This document shows, in pieces, positions 63,088 to 64,000 of a stretch of 64,000 nucleotides of DNA. Origin of the DNA: Chersky-267 sp963744115. Lineage in GTDB: Bacteria; Chloroflexota; Limnocylindria; Limnocylindrales; CSP1-4. Where the stretch lies: positions 124,001 to 188,000 of the forward strand of contig CAVUSI010000002.1 of the NCBI GenBank assembly GCA_963744115.1. Direction: 5' to 3'. Below the pieces are notes generated by a model. That model made no database searches and was not told the origin of the DNA. It saw only the letters and a program-made list of their open reading frames with translations. Made by a program: the position numbers and the translations under genes. Position 1 is the stretch's first letter, and every line of letters begins with the position of its first letter.

Positions 63088-63717
63088 CTAGGCGTCGGCC
63101 TTCTTGGTCGCCGGCTTCTTGGCCGCCGTCGACTTGGCCGCCGTCGACTTGGCCGCCGGCTTGGGGGCCGCCGCCTTCCGAGCCGGCGCCTTGGCTGGCT
63201 TCGCTTCCGCGGCCGAAGCCGCGGCCTTGGCCTCGGTCGCCGCGGCGGTCGCGGCGGCTTCAGCCCGGGCGGTCTTGCTCAGGGCAGCACGCGCCTTGCC
63301 GGCGGCCGTCTGGGCACCCTTCGCCTTGCCGGCCTTGCCGAGCGCGATCCGGGTCTTGGCGGCCTTCGCGGCGGCGGCCTTGCCGGTCGTCTTGGTGACC
63401 TTGGCCGAGGTCTGGACGTGCGCCCCGCCGAGGGCCGCGTTCACCTTGCGGGTGAGTCGCGACTTGCGCCGGGCGGCGGCATTCGGATGGATGGCACCCG
63501 CCTTGGCGGCGCGGTCGAGCGAGCTGAGGGCGGCGGCGAGGGCTTCGTTGGCGTCGCCCTCCATCGTCCCCGCGGCGACCTTGACGGCCTTGCTCGTGAG
63601 CGTCTTCGCGACACTCCGGCGCGGCTGGTTGATCTCTGCGCGTCGCTCTGCGGTGCGGACCCGCTTCAGGGCGGACGGCGTCCTGGCGCCGGTCCAGCCT
63701 CGGGGCTTACTGGCCAA
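63088..63717 (-). CDS. rpsT: Ribosomal protein S20 with a histone-H1-like C-terminal tail
   Basis: 209 residues, whereas bacterial S20 is usually about 85-90. The first 95 or so are S20: RVRTAERRAEINQPRRSV, the helical SLDRAAKAGAIHPNAAARRKSRLTRKVN. The last 110 residues are almost wholly Ala, Lys, Thr and Pro (KAAAPKPAAKSTAAKST), like a histone H1 tail. The gene is alone, ends in a hairpin and is convergent with the eno operon. The tail could bind rRNA or DNA; that is inference. Confidence 0.93.
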   Translation of the reverse strand: MASKPRGWTGARTPSALKRVRTAERRAEINQPRRSVAKTLTSKAVKVAAGTMEGDANEALAAALSSLDRAAKAGAIHPNAAARRKSRLTRKVNAALGGAHVQTSAKVTKTTGKAAAAKAAKTRIALGKAGKAKGAQTAAGKARAALSKTARAEAAATAAATEAKAAASAAEAKPAKAPARKAAAPKPAAKSTAAKSTAAKKPATKKADA

Positions 63718-63859
63718 GTCGAAACCTCAACACTGACGAAGGATGGCGCGCGGGCGCAGGGCACCCGGCGCGAACGACGATGGTAGCAGAAGGGCCCACC
63801 TCCGGCCAGCGTGCCTCGGCCGGCGAAGTGATGTCGGCCTCGGGCACACTTAGCGGCCC

Positions 63860-64000
63860 ATGGTCCCCATCATCGGCGGCCTGTGCGCCGCGCTGGTCTT
63901 CGCCGTCTCGGTCCTCGTCTCGGCGCGCGCCAGCCGCCTGGTCGGGGCCCCCTCCACGGTCGCCGGAGCGATGGTCGTCGGGCTGGCGATCGGACTCCCG
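63860..64000 (+). CDS. DMT/EamA-type transporter (N-terminus, cut by window edge)
   Basis: From ATG 63860 the first 47 residues are hydrophobic (IIGGLCAALVFAVSVLVS) and carry ARASRLVGAPSTVAGAMVVGL, a pattern seen at the start of ten-helix EamA-like drug/metabolite transporters. The gene runs off the window. An ACACTT at about 63846-63851 may be a -10 box close to the start. Confidence 0.5.
   Translation, partial: MVPIIGGLCAALVFAVSVLVSARASRLVGAPSTVAGAMVVGLAIGLP

Overview
This 64 kb window is very GC-rich, with dense co-oriented operons, many GTG and TTG starts, 1- to 4-base stop/start overlaps and several genes whose -10 box sits only 6-8 bases before the start codon (likely leaderless mRNAs). 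It is a free-living bacterial chromosome. The gene mix (DnaE2/ImuB mutasome with Gram-positive-type SOS boxes, DUF5679-type mini-protein, GH18 and G1-type secreted enzymes, very long Ala/Lys/Pro tails, LLM flavoprotein, archaeal-type triosephosphate isomerase) fits Chloroflexota, probably the Limnocylindria/Ellin6529 side. That placement is inference. No insertion sequence, prophage or CRISPR array was recognised.

Layout. (1) 1-905: tail of an unknown gene and a HAD phosphatase. (2) 931-11345: a sugar-catabolism locus. A minus-strand operon encodes a class I aldolase, an FGGY kinase, a fucose/arabinose-isomerase-like protein in two pieces with an archaeal-type triosephosphate isomerase joined to the second, and a YjbQ protein. 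A divergent plus-strand operon encodes a sugar ABC binding protein, two permeases, a DeoR regulator and a mutarotase-like protein. The transporter genes carry about 18 one-base insertions. (3) 11437-15035: a giant class III cyclase/STAND ATPase. (4) 15072-23000: nitroreductase, pyrG, a membrane protein, a small transaldolase-type aldolase, nagA with a Gfo/Idh oxidoreductase, and rho. (5) 23137-32093: LysM/M23 peptidase, obgE-nadD-rsfS, a zinc-motif mini-protein, holA-comEC-comEA. (6) 32309-36061: small genes, a lectin-like propeller, an LLM oxidoreductase and a CGNR regulator. (7) 36083-43311: leuS, a G1-type peptidase, two tRNA-Ala genes, an amidohydrolase, a YgjP-type peptidase, a membrane protein. 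(8) 43407-52980: the SOS mutasome imuA-imuB and dnaE2, each start preceded by the same perfect 20-bp LexA-type box, with GH18 and lipoprotein genes between. (9) 52977-64000: membrane protein, a large LTD/OB-like surface protein, nucleoside phosphorylase, DUF5679 mini-protein, gap-pgk-eno plus a membrane protein, S20 with a histone-H1-like tail, and the start of a DMT-type transporter.

How they work together. The sugar locus forms a coherent route: uptake, mutarotation, isomerisation, phosphorylation, aldol cleavage to DHAP plus an aldehyde, and DHAP to GAP. GAP then enters lower glycolysis, whose gap-pgk-eno operon here lacks its own tpi. ImuA, ImuB and DnaE2 form a damage-inducible mutagenic translesion system. 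Frameshifts recur in the window (a dense +1 cluster in the transporter, single events elsewhere); whether they are decay, recoding or consensus error cannot be settled from sequence alone.
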